In this document: positions 8,411 to 17,866 of the stretch, in pieces
How the letters are laid out: every line of letters starts with the position of its first letter
Numbering within the stretch: the stretch's first letter is position 1
Assembly (NCBI GenBank): GCA_022361455.1
Contig: JAKSAW010000144.1
Location: 1-38,383, forward strand
Reading direction: 5' to 3'
Length of the DNA stretch: 38,383 bases
From: Pseudomonadales bacterium
GTDB taxonomy: Bacteria > Pseudomonadota > Gammaproteobacteria > Pseudomonadales > Ketobacteraceae
Notes under the pieces: generated by a model
Database searches by the model: none
What the model was told of the DNA's origin: nothing
The model's input: the letters and a program-made list of their open reading frames with translations, nothing else
Program-made: the position numbers and the translations under genes

Positions 8411-10471
8411 CTATACCTTCAGCGACCTAATTTCTTGTTTTAGTTCGTAATAGAGGCTGCCGAGTCTATCACGATTAGGGCCCTGATTCCTGTTAATTTC
8501 TGTACCAGAAGCTGTGACCCCGTACTTGGATTTGACGTAAAGTGCAGTAATTCGATTCACTTTATTGGCTATCTGAGGCAGTTGCTCACTAACTCGCTTA
8601 GCGAAGTCAAAGGGAGCCTCCTTAGGTTCCCGTTTAAAGCCTTTCCGAGCCAAGCGCTCGCAAAACTTAAGATACAATCGATCCATTGGGTCTGGCTTGT
8701 TACGAGGCCTCTCCCAAATTAGTAAAAAAGCGAAGATCAGGACACACCCACCACCTATTAATGCCAGGGCATAAGCGATTTTTTCAGGGGTAACCCGCCC
8801 CATAAACCGCCCTAAGAATTCATACTGAGTACTGGAGTTGTAACCTACCACCCACTTAGTCCACAGGTAATCCAAGTGCTCAAGCGAGTTTCTAAGGGAC
8901 GCTAATATAGGCCAGTTTCTCATTCGATAAGGGCTCAAGGGTGAATCGGCTAAGAAATTGGCATCATTGATAAGACCTTCGGCACCATCGAATATACGTT
9001 CTGGCGCAACAGCCATGGTAGGATCAAAACGTGTCCAGCCTTTCCCAGGAAGCCAAGCCTCGGCCCATGCATGAGCACTGTATTGGCGCACAGTTATATA
9101 ATTGCCTGAGTCACTGATATCTCCTCCTTGATAACCACCAATCATTCTCGCTGGTATACCCACTGACCTTAGCAAAAACACAAAAGCCCCTGCATAGTGG
9201 GTACAAAAACCATTTCGCGTAGTGAACATAAATTGGTCGATGGTGTTGATTTGTAGAGGTGTTGGCCGAAGCGTATAAGAAAAAGGCTCCTGGTTAAAAT
9301 GCCGAAACAGGAACTCGATAAACTTTTCGGGATCTTCCTCTAATCTTCGATATTGCTTAATTGCCCAAGCCCTTGAGCGAATATCACCACTTGAAGGCAG
9401 CTGTTTATTTAACTCTCGCTCAATGAAATCAACTTGATTAACTTGATTGCTGTAATCAGGATAACTAATGGCTTCATAGGACAAGCTATTGGTGATTCGC
9501 TCCTCGCGACTCCAGGTTAGGTTAAATGACATCGACAAGTCGCGATGGCGAACCTCCGCAAATGGCAAGGCGAACACCCATTCCTGATTAGTAGGCTCGA
9601 GGAAAACCTTATAGTGAATTCGACTCTCGAAAGTTTCGTCAGATGATTTCTCGTTTGGTAGTTGAATGCCATGCCAAATATCTCGCTTGGCAGCGAAGAG
9701 CTCCCTATCCACCGACCAAGTTCGACCATCAAAGATCGAAAATACGGCCCCTCGCCAATACATGTCTTGTTCTTTAGGGACGGGACCAGAGAGTATTTCA
9801 GCACGAAAAGCCAATTCGCTTGATTTACTAAGTTCAGAAATATCGCCCGGCGTCATACGGTCACTTATGCCCGTTTTAGCCTTATTGTTATCTAAATTCA
9901 TCGACCAAAGGGGACTGATTCTCGGAACCAATACAAATAACACCAACATTAGCGGCACACTGTGGAGCATCATTCGGCCGGCTAAAACAAACGTCTTTTT
10001 AAAGTCCGAATTGAAACGACTTTGATTTAATCCCACTAAAGAAGCAGTAATAACAACAGCTACGAACAGTGAATACAGAGTGCTAAACAAACCGCGCTCA
10101 AATAGGTAATTAGTTGCTATTACAAAGTAGGACAAAATGACGATTAGATAAGCATCACGTTCACGATACATTTCCAATAATTTGAAGGTGTAAGCCAAGG
10201 TCAACAAAGCTACTCCGGCTTCCGGACCTAGCAAGGTACCGTAAAAGTAAAATATCGCAGCCGCACCACCAAAAACAAAAGCTACGCGAAGCCATTTATT
10301 GGGGAAACGCCAACGCTCTCGAAAAACTTGAATTCGCCAAAGCAATGCCGCTAGAGCCACTCCCCACATCCATTCTGGTAAACGTGTAAAATGTGGCAAC
10401 AGCGCCAAGCTTACAGACACAAGCAACCAAATAAGACTATTACGAGGAATTGGGTAAATCGCATGACTCAT
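8411..10471 (-). CDS. tgpA: Membrane-anchored transglutaminase-like protein TgpA (DUF3488-TGc-DUF4129)
   Basis: The 686-residue protein has about six N-terminal membrane helices (residues ~10-190). A large periplasmic region then holds a transglutaminase-like fold with an intact triad: Cys423 in NGFCTHYAGA, His467 in SAHAWAEAW and Asp483 in RFDPT. One helix near 575 and a cytoplasmic DUF4129 tail close the protein. Pseudomonas TgpA has this architecture and sits after moxR and a DUF58 gene, as here. The substrate is unknown and an envelope role is inferred. Its ATG overlaps the DUF58 stop (ATGA). The flippase gene follows after a short gap with no terminator, so the operon may continue. Confidence 0.92.
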   Translation of the reverse strand: MSHAIYPIPRNSLIWLLVSVSLALLPHFTRLPEWMWGVALAALLWRIQVFRERWRFPNKWLRVAFVFGGAAAIFYFYGTLLGPEAGVALLTLAYTFKLLEMYRERDAYLIVILSYFVIATNYLFERGLFSTLYSLFVAVVITASLVGLNQSRFNSDFKKTFVLAGRMMLHSVPLMLVLFVLVPRISPLWSMNLDNNKAKTGISDRMTPGDISELSKSSELAFRAEILSGPVPKEQDMYWRGAVFSIFDGRTWSVDRELFAAKRDIWHGIQLPNEKSSDETFESRIHYKVFLEPTNQEWVFALPFAEVRHRDLSMSFNLTWSREERITNSLSYEAISYPDYSNQVNQVDFIERELNKQLPSSGDIRSRAWAIKQYRRLEEDPEKFIEFLFRHFNQEPFSYTLRPTPLQINTIDQFMFTTRNGFCTHYAGAFVFLLRSVGIPARMIGGYQGGDISDSGNYITVRQYSAHAWAEAWLPGKGWTRFDPTMAVAPERIFDGAEGLINDANFLADSPLSPYRMRNWPILASLRNSLEHLDYLWTKWVVGYNSSTQYEFLGRFMGRVTPEKIAYALALIGGGCVLIFAFLLIWERPRNKPDPMDRLYLKFCERLARKGFKREPKEAPFDFAKRVSEQLPQIANKVNRITALYVKSKYGVTASGTEINRNQGPNRDRLGSLYYELKQEIRSLKV

Positions 10472-11454
10472 GCCTTCACCCCACTTGCACTTGAATCAAT
10501 CCCATACAAGGCTAACGCTTTGAGGCATTTTTTCTCATGGGCCTTACCAACGGCTGGTTCAATAGTTGTACCAGGAATACTCAGGCCAAATAATTTATTG
10601 TCTTCGGTAAATTTCAAAACCCAGTAACAAAGAATGGAAAGTTTATCTTCGATATTGCGAGCCGATACGCTGTCCCAACTCAACCACTCGGATTCAGATT
10701 GATAACCAGTAAATACCTTTGTATGTAAACCTTGCCCTCTCGCATAATGCTTCCAAGCAATGTTTTTTAAAGAATCCCCTACCTGATAACGACGCAGCTG
10801 ATCAAAATCATCCTGGCCTCGTGAAACTTTACGTTGCCCATCACCATGATCAGCTTCATCATCCTGCATCAATTCTCCTTGCAAGGGTTTAGGGTAAACT
10901 ACGCTATTCATATCTATGTCCACCCAAGACCAAGCACGAATCAACCCCAAAGGGAAAGTACTTTGTATTTTTAGTCGGTTAGGCTTGAATAAACCACGAG
11001 TGGGAGTATCTAGAATTAATCGAGTTTTCGTTTCAAATTGATCACTCACGTCTTTGGCACCACTTTCGTTGTCATGCCAAATAATATTTAACGCTTGATG
11101 TGCTTTTTCGCCTTCGCGTTTTAAAATGACATCAAAAAGTGATTGTCCACCAGCAAATGAGTCTTCGGAATTTCCTGCTTTAATCACTAGACCCGACAAG
11201 TTTCGAAACGTATGAAGAATGCTAATAATAAATAAACTAACTAACAGAAAACACAGATTCAGGATCAAGCTATTTTCGTAGTTAATACCACCAATAAAAA
11301 GCATTAGCGCCGTGAGCAAATAGAAAAAACCATAGCGCGAAGGAAAGATAAAAATTTTACTCTGATCGAGACGGATTTCTCGAGAGGGTTTTATGCGGCG
11401 ATCAAGCCACTTGAGCCAGCGCTTCCTTGCAAACTTGGCGGGTGATAAATTCAC
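10468..11454 (-). CDS. DUF58 (von Willebrand A-like) protein of the MoxR system
   Basis: The 328-residue product has two N-terminal membrane helices (~50-90) and the DUF58 core RGQDDFDQLRRYQVGDSLKNIAWK near 215-235. That core is the hallmark of the VWA-like partner encoded after MoxR ATPases. In this family the domain is thought to be a client or adaptor of the AAA+ protein. The start is a GTG that overlaps the moxR TGA (GTGA), and the stop overlaps the tgpA ATG, so the three genes are translationally linked. The molecular function is unknown beyond this association. Confidence 0.9.
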   Translation of the reverse strand: MNLSPAKFARKRWLKWLDRRIKPSREIRLDQSKIFIFPSRYGFFYLLTALMLFIGGINYENSLILNLCFLLVSLFIISILHTFRNLSGLVIKAGNSEDSFAGGQSLFDVILKREGEKAHQALNIIWHDNESGAKDVSDQFETKTRLILDTPTRGLFKPNRLKIQSTFPLGLIRAWSWVDIDMNSVVYPKPLQGELMQDDEADHGDGQRKVSRGQDDFDQLRRYQVGDSLKNIAWKHYARGQGLHTKVFTGYQSESEWLSWDSVSARNIEDKLSILCYWVLKFTEDNKLFGLSIPGTTIEPAVGKAHEKKCLKALALYGIDSSASGVKA

Positions 11455-12386
11455 AGGGTATTGCCACGTATAACATCGACACTGTTAAGCATTTGCTGCA
11501 CTACGCTTACACCCTGATGCCCTGTAATATCAGCACTAGGCTGCAAACGGTGTCCCGCCACCGGTTCTAGAACTGTTTGCACATCTTCCGGCACCACGTG
11601 ATCACGACCTTTAATTAAGGCATAAGCCTTAGCGCTCTGCACTAAAGATAGTGTTGCCCTCGGCGATAAACCATAGCCCAGCGAACTATCATATCGGGAG
11701 TAAGCAACTAACCGTTGAATGTAATCAATAATGGCATCAGAGGTATGAATATTGGTGACCTTTTCTTGGAGCATCACTAACTCATCAATGGTGAGTGAAC
11801 TCTCCAAATCTTTAATCATCTCTCGACGATCTTTACCAAAAATTAGTTCTTTCTCGATTTTAGTATCGGGGTACCCCAAGCTGATGCGCATTAAAAATCG
11901 ATCTAATTGTGATTCAGGTAACGGGAAGGTTCCCATCTGCTCCACTGGATTTTGTGTTGCAATCACGAAAAAGGGTTGCGGCAGTGGCCAAGAATTACCA
12001 TCAACTGTCACCTGATGCTCTTCCATCGCCTCCAATAATGCGCTCTGTGTTTTGGGCGTCGCGCGGTTGATTTCATCAGCTAAGAGCAGCTGGGAAAATA
12101 CCGGCCCTTCTTTAAACTCGAATGATGAGGTGTTCTTATTGAAGATGGACACCCCCAAGATATCAGCGGGCAACAAGTCGCTTGTGAACTGAACCCGTTG
12201 ATAGCTCAATCCCATGACCGCTGCTAGTGCTTGAGACAGGGTGGTTTTTCCCATACCCGGCAGGTCCTCAATTAGAAGATGACCTTTGGCAAGGATGCAG
12301 GTAAAGGCAAGCTCAATTTGATGCTGCTTGCCCAATAAGATCTGACCGATACTTGAGAGTGTTTTTTCGATGATAGGCTTTGCCAC
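11451..12386 (-). CDS. MoxR-family AAA+ ATPase
   Basis: A 311-residue cytosolic AAA+ ATPase with Walker A GMGKTT at residues 44-49, Walker B LLLADEINRA near 105, sensor-1 region FVIATQNPVEQMGTFPLPESQLDRF and a C-terminal lid with sensor-2 GLSPRA. MoxR proteins act as chaperones for assembly or activation of protein complexes, usually with a DUF58/VWA partner, which follows here with a 4-base overlap. The 76 bases between the metZ stop and this start hold no clear terminator, so either readthrough or a promoter in that gap is possible. Confidence 0.93.
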   Translation of the reverse strand: MAKPIIEKTLSSIGQILLGKQHQIELAFTCILAKGHLLIEDLPGMGKTTLSQALAAVMGLSYQRVQFTSDLLPADILGVSIFNKNTSSFEFKEGPVFSQLLLADEINRATPKTQSALLEAMEEHQVTVDGNSWPLPQPFFVIATQNPVEQMGTFPLPESQLDRFLMRISLGYPDTKIEKELIFGKDRREMIKDLESSLTIDELVMLQEKVTNIHTSDAIIDYIQRLVAYSRYDSSLGYGLSPRATLSLVQSAKAYALIKGRDHVVPEDVQTVLEPVAGHRLQPSADITGHQGVSVVQQMLNSVDVIRGNTL

Positions 12387-12462
12387 TTAAAGCTCCGAAT
12401 ACTAGTCACGGATTCTTTAACAATAGCAAAGCCTGGGCGGATTGAGCTAGGTTAATTAGTTC

Positions 12463-13683
12463 TCAAAACAAACTGTCTAACCCATGGGACAAATCAGCTT
12501 TGATATCCTCGATATCTTCCAGACCTACTGCCACTCGAATCAAATTTTCACTGATTCCGGCCCGCTCTTTATCTTCATCGCTGAGACGGCCATGGGTGGT
12601 AGTAGCAGGATGGGTGATGGTGGTTTTAGCATCGCCTAAATTGGCTGTAATCGAAAGGAACTTGGTGCTATCAATCACTTGCCAAGCTTGCTCACGCCCG
12701 CCTTTGACACGAAATGAAACAACACCCCCAAACGCCTTTTGCTGCTCTCGTGCCAACAAATGTTGAGGATGAGTGGGCAGACCTGAATAGAACACCTTTT
12801 CTACACTGGGATGCTCTTCTAACCAAACGGCGAGCTTTAATGCGCTGGCGCTATGGGCTTGCATACGCAAACTGAGTGTTTCTAGACCCTTCAAAAATAC
12901 CCAAGCATTAAATGGGCTCATAGTCGGGCCAGCGCTGCGAAGGAATGTCCAGATCTCAGCGAGTTCTTCGTTACGCCCTACCACAGCGCCACCTAAACAG
13001 CGGCCCTGACCATCCAAAAACTTAGTTGCGGAGTGAATAACAATGTCTGCCCCCAAGGCCAAGGGTTTTTGCAATGCTGGAGTACAAAAACAGTTATCCA
13101 CCACCAGCAAAGCGCCATTGTCATGGGCTAATTTAGCAAGACGAGGAATGTCGGCCACTTCGCTCAACGGGTTGGAAGGCGTTTCTAAAAACAGTACTTT
13201 GGTTTTATCACTAATAGCATCTTCCCAGGCCTCATAATCGGTGAGGTCTACGAAAGTGGTTTCAATTCCCATGCGTCGCAGATATTTATCGAACAGCACA
13301 TTCGTTGTGCCAAACACACTTCGAGAAGACACCAGTTGGTCGCCATTTTCCAGCAAGGCGACCATGGTTGCCATAATGGTGCTCATACCAGAAGCGGTAG
13401 CCACGCAACGCTCAGCTCCCTCTAGGGCAGCCAGGCGTTCTTCAAATGCGGACACAGTGGGATTTGAGAAACGCGAATAAATAAAACCATCTTCATCACC
13501 GGCGAATCGCGCAGCTGCTTGAGCAGCATTCTCAAACACAAAGCTAGATGTGGTGAAAATCGGCTCACCATGAGAACCCTGATCCGTACTTAATCGCCCG
13601 GTACGAATAGCCAACGTATCGAAAGACGCATCCGTTGCTTGACTTGGATCGAAGAGCTCTTCGCCTGTTTTTTCCTTGCTCAT
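12463..13683 (-). CDS. metZ: O-succinylhomoserine sulfhydrylase
   Basis: MetZ is a PLP enzyme that makes homocysteine directly from O-succinylhomoserine and sulfide, bypassing cystathionine. The 406-residue protein has the Cys/Met-metabolism fold: YSRFSNPT near 68, ATASGMS near 95, ETPSNP near 163, the aspartate in VVDNCF near 195 and the PLP lysine in HSATKFLDGQGR near 217. It lies 25 bases after purF, the same adjacency as in Pseudomonas, which supports MetZ over cystathionine gamma-synthase or MetY. It is probably the last gene of the purF transcript. Confidence 0.93.
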   Translation of the reverse strand: MSKEKTGEELFDPSQATDASFDTLAIRTGRLSTDQGSHGEPIFTTSSFVFENAAQAAARFAGDEDGFIYSRFSNPTVSAFEERLAALEGAERCVATASGMSTIMATMVALLENGDQLVSSRSVFGTTNVLFDKYLRRMGIETTFVDLTDYEAWEDAISDKTKVLFLETPSNPLSEVADIPRLAKLAHDNGALLVVDNCFCTPALQKPLALGADIVIHSATKFLDGQGRCLGGAVVGRNEELAEIWTFLRSAGPTMSPFNAWVFLKGLETLSLRMQAHSASALKLAVWLEEHPSVEKVFYSGLPTHPQHLLAREQQKAFGGVVSFRVKGGREQAWQVIDSTKFLSITANLGDAKTTITHPATTTHGRLSDEDKERAGISENLIRVAVGLEDIEDIKADLSHGLDSLF

Positions 13684-13708
13684 TAACTCGCCTCTTTTCG
13701 CCGTTTAG

Positions 13709-15220
13709 CTAGTTGGCGTTATGAAGATCAATGGCATCTGGATCTTCAACATCTTTAAGAATCTTGGCACCGTCGTTACGATTTTGTTCCAATCGTCTTA
13801 GATAATCTTCATTGATATCAGCGGTGACATATTCACCGTTAAATACCGAACAATCGAATTCAATGATACTTGGATTGCCGTCTTTAGCCGTTTCCACCAG
13901 ATCTTCTAAATCTTGGTAAATCAGAAAATCTGCTCCAATAATCTTTTGAATATCTTCCACTGTGCGGTCGTGGGCAATTAATTCAGTAGCCGCAGGCATA
14001 TCGATACCATAGACGTTTGGATATCTAACGGGCGGCGCTGCTGATGCAAAGTAAACGTTCTTGGCACCTGCATCGCGAGCCATTTCGATAATTTGGTGAC
14101 AAGTCGTTCCACGAACAATTGAGTCATCCACTAGCAACACATTCTTGCCTTGGAATTCTAATTCAATAGCATTGAGCTTTTGACGAACCGACTTCTTACG
14201 CTCACTTTGACCAGGCATAATAAAGGTTCTGCCAATATAGCGATTTTTAATAAACCCTTCGCGGAATTTGACGCCCAGGTTAGTAGCCAACTGCAATGCT
14301 GAGGTACGACTAGTATCAGGAATCGGGATCACTACATCGATATCATGATCCGCCCAGACACGGCGAATTTTTTCAGCTAGCTTGTCGCCCATACGCAACC
14401 GTGCTTTGTAAACCGATATGCCGTCAATTATGGAATCTGGTCTAGCTAAGTAAACATGCTCGAAAATACAGGGGGAAAAGTGCGCTTTTTCTGAGCATTG
14501 ACGCGTAAACAATTGGCCCTTGCTATTGATAAAGATCGCTTCACCTGGAGCAACATCTCGTACCAACTGAAAACCTAAGGCCTGCAAAGCAACACTTTCA
14601 GACGCGACCATGTATTCAACCCCATTCTCGGTTTCGCGCTCACCAAAACACAAAGGGCGAATACCATTAGGGTCGCGAAAGGCAACAATGCCATAGCCAG
14701 TAATCATGGCAACAACTGCATAAGCACCGCGACAGCGATCGTGCAACTTGGACACTGCATTAAAAATATCATCTTCTGAAGGACTCAATTTTTTAAGTAC
14801 TTGCAGCTCGTGAGCAAGAATATTTAGTAAGACTTCTGAATCTGAGTTTGTATTGATATGACGTAAATCCGAACGATACAGGTCATCACCTATTTCCGCT
14901 GCATTGGTTAGATTACCATTGTGCGCAAGCGTAATACCGTAAGGGGAGTTTACGTAAAATGGTTGTGCTTCCGCTGAGGTAGAACTCCCTGCGGTTGGGT
15001 AGCGCACGTGCCCAATGCCCATATTGCCCACTAAACGACGCATGTGCCGAGTGCGAAAAACGTCTCGCACCATGCCATTATCTTTGCGCAGAAAGAGTTT
15101 ATTATTTTCACAGGTAACAATACCTGCTGCATCTTGGCCACGGTGTTGAAGCACCGTTAGCGCGTCATAGAGCGCTTGATTTACATTATTATGACCAACG
15201 ATGCCAACAATACCGCACAT
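13709..15220 (-). CDS. purF: Amidophosphoribosyltransferase
   Basis: PurF catalyses the first committed purine step, PRPP plus glutamine to 5-phosphoribosylamine. The 503-residue product starts MCGIVGIVG, so Cys2 becomes the N-terminal nucleophile of the class II glutamine amidotransferase domain after Met removal. The C-terminal half has the PRPP-binding loop [13 protein letters not shown] near 365. The length matches E. coli PurF. The ATG at 15220 is preceded by AGAGGAT. It follows cvpA, as in most gammaproteobacteria. No obvious PurR-type operator was seen in the 56 bases between it and the second stop of the cvpA remnant. Confidence 0.97.
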   Translation of the reverse strand: MCGIVGIVGHNNVNQALYDALTVLQHRGQDAAGIVTCENNKLFLRKDNGMVRDVFRTRHMRRLVGNMGIGHVRYPTAGSSTSAEAQPFYVNSPYGITLAHNGNLTNAAEIGDDLYRSDLRHINTNSDSEVLLNILAHELQVLKKLSPSEDDIFNAVSKLHDRCRGAYAVVAMITGYGIVAFRDPNGIRPLCFGERETENGVEYMVASESVALQALGFQLVRDVAPGEAIFINSKGQLFTRQCSEKAHFSPCIFEHVYLARPDSIIDGISVYKARLRMGDKLAEKIRRVWADHDIDVVIPIPDTSRTSALQLATNLGVKFREGFIKNRYIGRTFIMPGQSERKKSVRQKLNAIELEFQGKNVLLVDDSIVRGTTCHQIIEMARDAGAKNVYFASAAPPVRYPNVYGIDMPAATELIAHDRTVEDIQKIIGADFLIYQDLEDLVETAKDGNPSIIEFDCSVFNGEYVTADINEDYLRRLEQNRNDGAKILKDVEDPDAIDLHNAN

Positions 15221-15276
15221 GGTAAATCCTCTAGTGTAAAGCCATTATCAAATTAGGGTGTACAGGTTATTTCTTA

Positions 15277-15378
15277 TCAGGAGCTCACATCCATGATCTT
15301 TTGCCACATGTCATTGGCTAGATTATAGGTCCAGTCTTCGACGAGCATAACATGTGGTATCAATAAAGATGCTTTCCA
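15277..15378 (-). pseudogene. cvpA: Conserved C-terminal tail of CvpA left downstream of an in-frame TGA
   Basis: Directly after the cvpA TGA (15379-15381) the same frame stays open for 33 codons, to a second TGA at 15277-15279. It encodes WKASLLIPHVMLVEDW and then a short tail. CvpA proteins normally end with a DPWW..S.LIP......DW segment, so this is the expected C-terminus, with the first Trp of the WW pair replaced by the stop. A TGG to TGA change explains it. With the tail included the protein would be 165-170 residues, the usual CvpA length. Confidence 0.8.
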
Positions 15379-15774
15379 TCATGGATCATTGTTCATTTCA
15401 AATAAACGCGCCAAGACACCCAGCACCAAAACAACAATGATGATGCCTCGTAAAGCGCCAAACCCCATGCCTAAAACTCGATCCATCACCGATAGACCTG
15501 AGGCGCTCACAATTTCTTTAAACAATTTCTTAATAAGTGAAGCAACCACTAAAGTAGCAATTAGCAGCGCAACAAACGCCAGCGGTTCTCGGGCAGAAGG
15601 AGGATCAACAACATCCCGCAGCAGGTGAGCCAATGGAGAACTAAATAGACGCCCAATAACAAAGGCAGCCACCCAAGAAGCCAAGGAAATAGCTTCAATG
15701 GTAAAACCTCTCCGAATGCTCATTAGACTGGAAAGACCAATGATGGCGATGATCACAAAATCAGCTGTGTTCAT
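15379..15774 (-). CDS. cvpA: CvpA family inner membrane protein, truncated by an in-frame TGA
   Basis: CvpA is a small polytopic inner membrane protein, needed in enterobacteria for colicin V production and linked to envelope and bile stress tolerance. This 131-residue reading has four hydrophobic helices and the family motifs SLMSIRRGFTIEAISL near 17-32 and DRVLGMGFGALRG near 98-110. The ATG at 15774 gives the family-like MNTADFVIIAIIGLSSL start; an in-frame TTG at 15789 is less likely. Translation stops at MNNDP, about 34 residues short of the usual end, and the missing tail is encoded immediately downstream. It precedes purF in the normal order. Confidence 0.88.
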   Translation of the reverse strand: MNTADFVIIAIIGLSSLMSIRRGFTIEAISLASWVAAFVIGRLFSSPLAHLLRDVVDPPSAREPLAFVALLIATLVVASLIKKLFKEIVSASGLSVMDRVLGMGFGALRGIIIVVLVLGVLARLFEMNNDP

Positions 15775-15865
15775 GGGCTTCAAAAACAATATGTTAGGGA
15801 TGATTTGAGGGCGCAGATTCTAACAAAAGCAGGTGAAAAATCCTACGATGAATGCGACTAATCCA

Positions 15866-16534
15866 TTATGGAGCATATCGCACTACCATCCCTTTCAACT
15901 TGAACTCTTTATGTAACGCATCTGCGATCATGGCTGCCCTATTCTTGCGCAGTTCAGGGCCGACGAATACTCGAAATAACGTCTTATCGCCACTTTTGCC
16001 TTTTTGAATGTAAGCGGCATACTCTTTTGCCCTGAGCTTCTTGTAAAGTTTCTCAGCGTTTTCCTTCGAAGAGAAGGCTGCGACCTGCACAGCATAGGCC
16101 TCTGCTAACCGATCGACACCTGTCTGTGCCTGTTTGCTCTCCTTTTGAATCGCGGTCACCACCTTTTTGACGGCAACCTTGGGCTTCTCGAAGGCAGGCT
16201 GAGGTTCCACTGGAGATTCTTGATGACTGGCCGCTTCCACTACCCTAGACTCTGATTGAGTGGTAGACAGGGAGTCTGTTTGTGACGCAGGCTCAGTCTT
16301 GAAACTTTTAACCGCTTCCCTTTCAGCTTCCACTTTCTTTTTAACGTTTTCGAAATGATCGACATCGATCTTTGGCTCTGTGACATCCATGGTCACCAGA
16401 GGCTCGGGTGGAATTTGTATGTCCGTATAGACTTCTTGTTCCTCACGACCATCAAGAATCAATGGCAAAAAAATCACCGCAGCCGACAGCAGCACCAACG
16501 CACCGATTAATCGCTGTTTTAGGGTTTGGTCCAC
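15866..16534 (-). CDS. SPOR-domain inner membrane protein (DedD-like)
   Basis: A 222-residue bitopic protein. It has a short cytoplasmic N-terminus, one membrane helix (LIGALVLLSAAVIFLPLIL, residues 9-27), a long Glu/Lys/Ser-rich linker that is probably disordered, and a C-terminal SPOR domain from about 145 (AYAVQVAAFSSKENAEKLYKKL). SPOR domains bind peptidoglycan glycans stripped of stem peptides at the division septum. The position between folC and cvpA matches the dedD-like gene of Pseudomonas. The start appears to be GTG at 16534, with only a weak purine-rich upstream site. Confidence 0.88.
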   Translation of the reverse strand: MDQTLKQRLIGALVLLSAAVIFLPLILDGREEQEVYTDIQIPPEPLVTMDVTEPKIDVDHFENVKKKVEAEREAVKSFKTEPASQTDSLSTTQSESRVVEAASHQESPVEPQPAFEKPKVAVKKVVTAIQKESKQAQTGVDRLAEAYAVQVAAFSSKENAEKLYKKLRAKEYAAYIQKGKSGDKTLFRVFVGPELRKNRAAMIADALHKEFKLKGMVVRYAP

Positions 16535-16594
16535 GATATTATCTCTAGAATGAATAGGTTACGACTGGAATAGTAACAAGATAACGCTGAGTAT

Positions 16595-17866
16595 TTAAGC
16601 CTGAGGTAAAATATCCGCTACGGTGAAAAAAGAACCAAATACAACCAATAGATCCTTTTCACCCAATTTTGGCAACCAACTGCGATATGCCGCGGCCGGA
16701 GCCCTATGCGCCTGATCAACGTGCGCGCCAGCTTCCTGCAGGACCCTCACCAAGGGATCTGCTGTTTGACTACGAAAACCGGCCTGCAGATCACAGGGCA
16801 CCCAAACATCAATCGCAGGCAGCAGTTCAGCCAAGGTATTACTATGCTGTTTATCGGCTAACATTGCCAAAATACAGATAACGCGATCGATACCATTAAG
16901 CTTTTTCTCATCCATAAGTCGTTGCGCCAACGCTCTCGCGGCCTGTGGATTATGGCCAACATCCACCATCACCCACGGTTGCTTGGATAGCCATTGTTGC
17001 CGCCCTGCTACTGCCATATTCGGCAATGCCGCTTCAATATCAGCCTGTGAAATATTCTCACCCAACACACCCATAGCCTGTATTGCCATCAGCAGGTTTT
17101 GAGGTAACACTGGTAAATCGACTGAAATAGTTGCGCTGGGAGTCAACTGTTTATGGCGCCAATGCAGATGAAACTGATTTTCATCACTTCTTTCGAAGCC
17201 AAAATCATCACCAATAAAATAACTCTTCGATGCCTTTTTGCAGGCCTCCGAGACAGTTTCCGGAGGATCGATATCACCACAAATCACCGGTTGATTTTTC
17301 CGAATAATGCCCGCCTTTTCTCTACCAATGGCCTCTCTGGTATTACCCAGCCAACTTTCATGGTCCATGGCGATTGAAGTTATGATAGCGACATCTGGAT
17401 CAACGATATTCACCGCATCCAAACGCCCCCCTAGCCCTATCTCCAACACGGCTAGATCTACACAAGCTTCAGCCAAAATGATGAATGCCGCTAAAGTACC
17501 AAATTCAAAATAGGTGAGCTCAGTATCGCCCCGCGCCTGCTCCACTCGCTCAAAAGCATCTACCAATTGCTTATCTTCTACTGGAGTAAGGTTTACCTGA
17601 ACGCGTTCGTTATAGCGGATTATATGGGGGGAAGTGTAAGCACCCACCGAAAGGCCTGTAGCAGTCGCTAAAGCCTCAACACTCCTTACCGTGGAGCCTT
17701 TACCATTGGTGCCGGCAACCATAATGATTTGAGTTTGATCGGGGAACTGCGGTAAACGCTGATAAACGCTTTTGATGCGCTCCAGCCCCATCTCTATTTC
17801 CTCGGGGTGAAGCGCTTCAATATATGACAGCCATTCGGGAAGACTGCGAGAAGAAGTATTGGCCAT
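16595..17866 (-). CDS. folC: Dihydrofolate synthase / folylpolyglutamate synthase
   Basis: FolC adds glutamate to dihydropteroate and extends folate polyglutamates using ATP. The 423-residue product has the Mur-ligase-type P-loop GTNGKGST at 52-59, TSPHIIRYNERVQVN near 79-93 and the central LEIGLGGRLDAVNIV near 140 with the metal-binding residues. The C-terminal domain starts around 290 (VMVDVGHNPQAARAL). Its ATG overlaps the accD stop by one base (TAATG), so translation is likely coupled to accD. The accD-folC-SPOR-cvpA-purF order is widespread in gammaproteobacteria. Confidence 0.95.
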   Translation of the reverse strand: MANTSSRSLPEWLSYIEALHPEEIEMGLERIKSVYQRLPQFPDQTQIIMVAGTNGKGSTVRSVEALATATGLSVGAYTSPHIIRYNERVQVNLTPVEDKQLVDAFERVEQARGDTELTYFEFGTLAAFIILAEACVDLAVLEIGLGGRLDAVNIVDPDVAIITSIAMDHESWLGNTREAIGREKAGIIRKNQPVICGDIDPPETVSEACKKASKSYFIGDDFGFERSDENQFHLHWRHKQLTPSATISVDLPVLPQNLLMAIQAMGVLGENISQADIEAALPNMAVAGRQQWLSKQPWVMVDVGHNPQAARALAQRLMDEKKLNGIDRVICILAMLADKQHSNTLAELLPAIDVWVPCDLQAGFRSQTADPLVRVLQEAGAHVDQAHRAPAAAYRSWLPKLGEKDLLVVFGSFFTVADILPQA

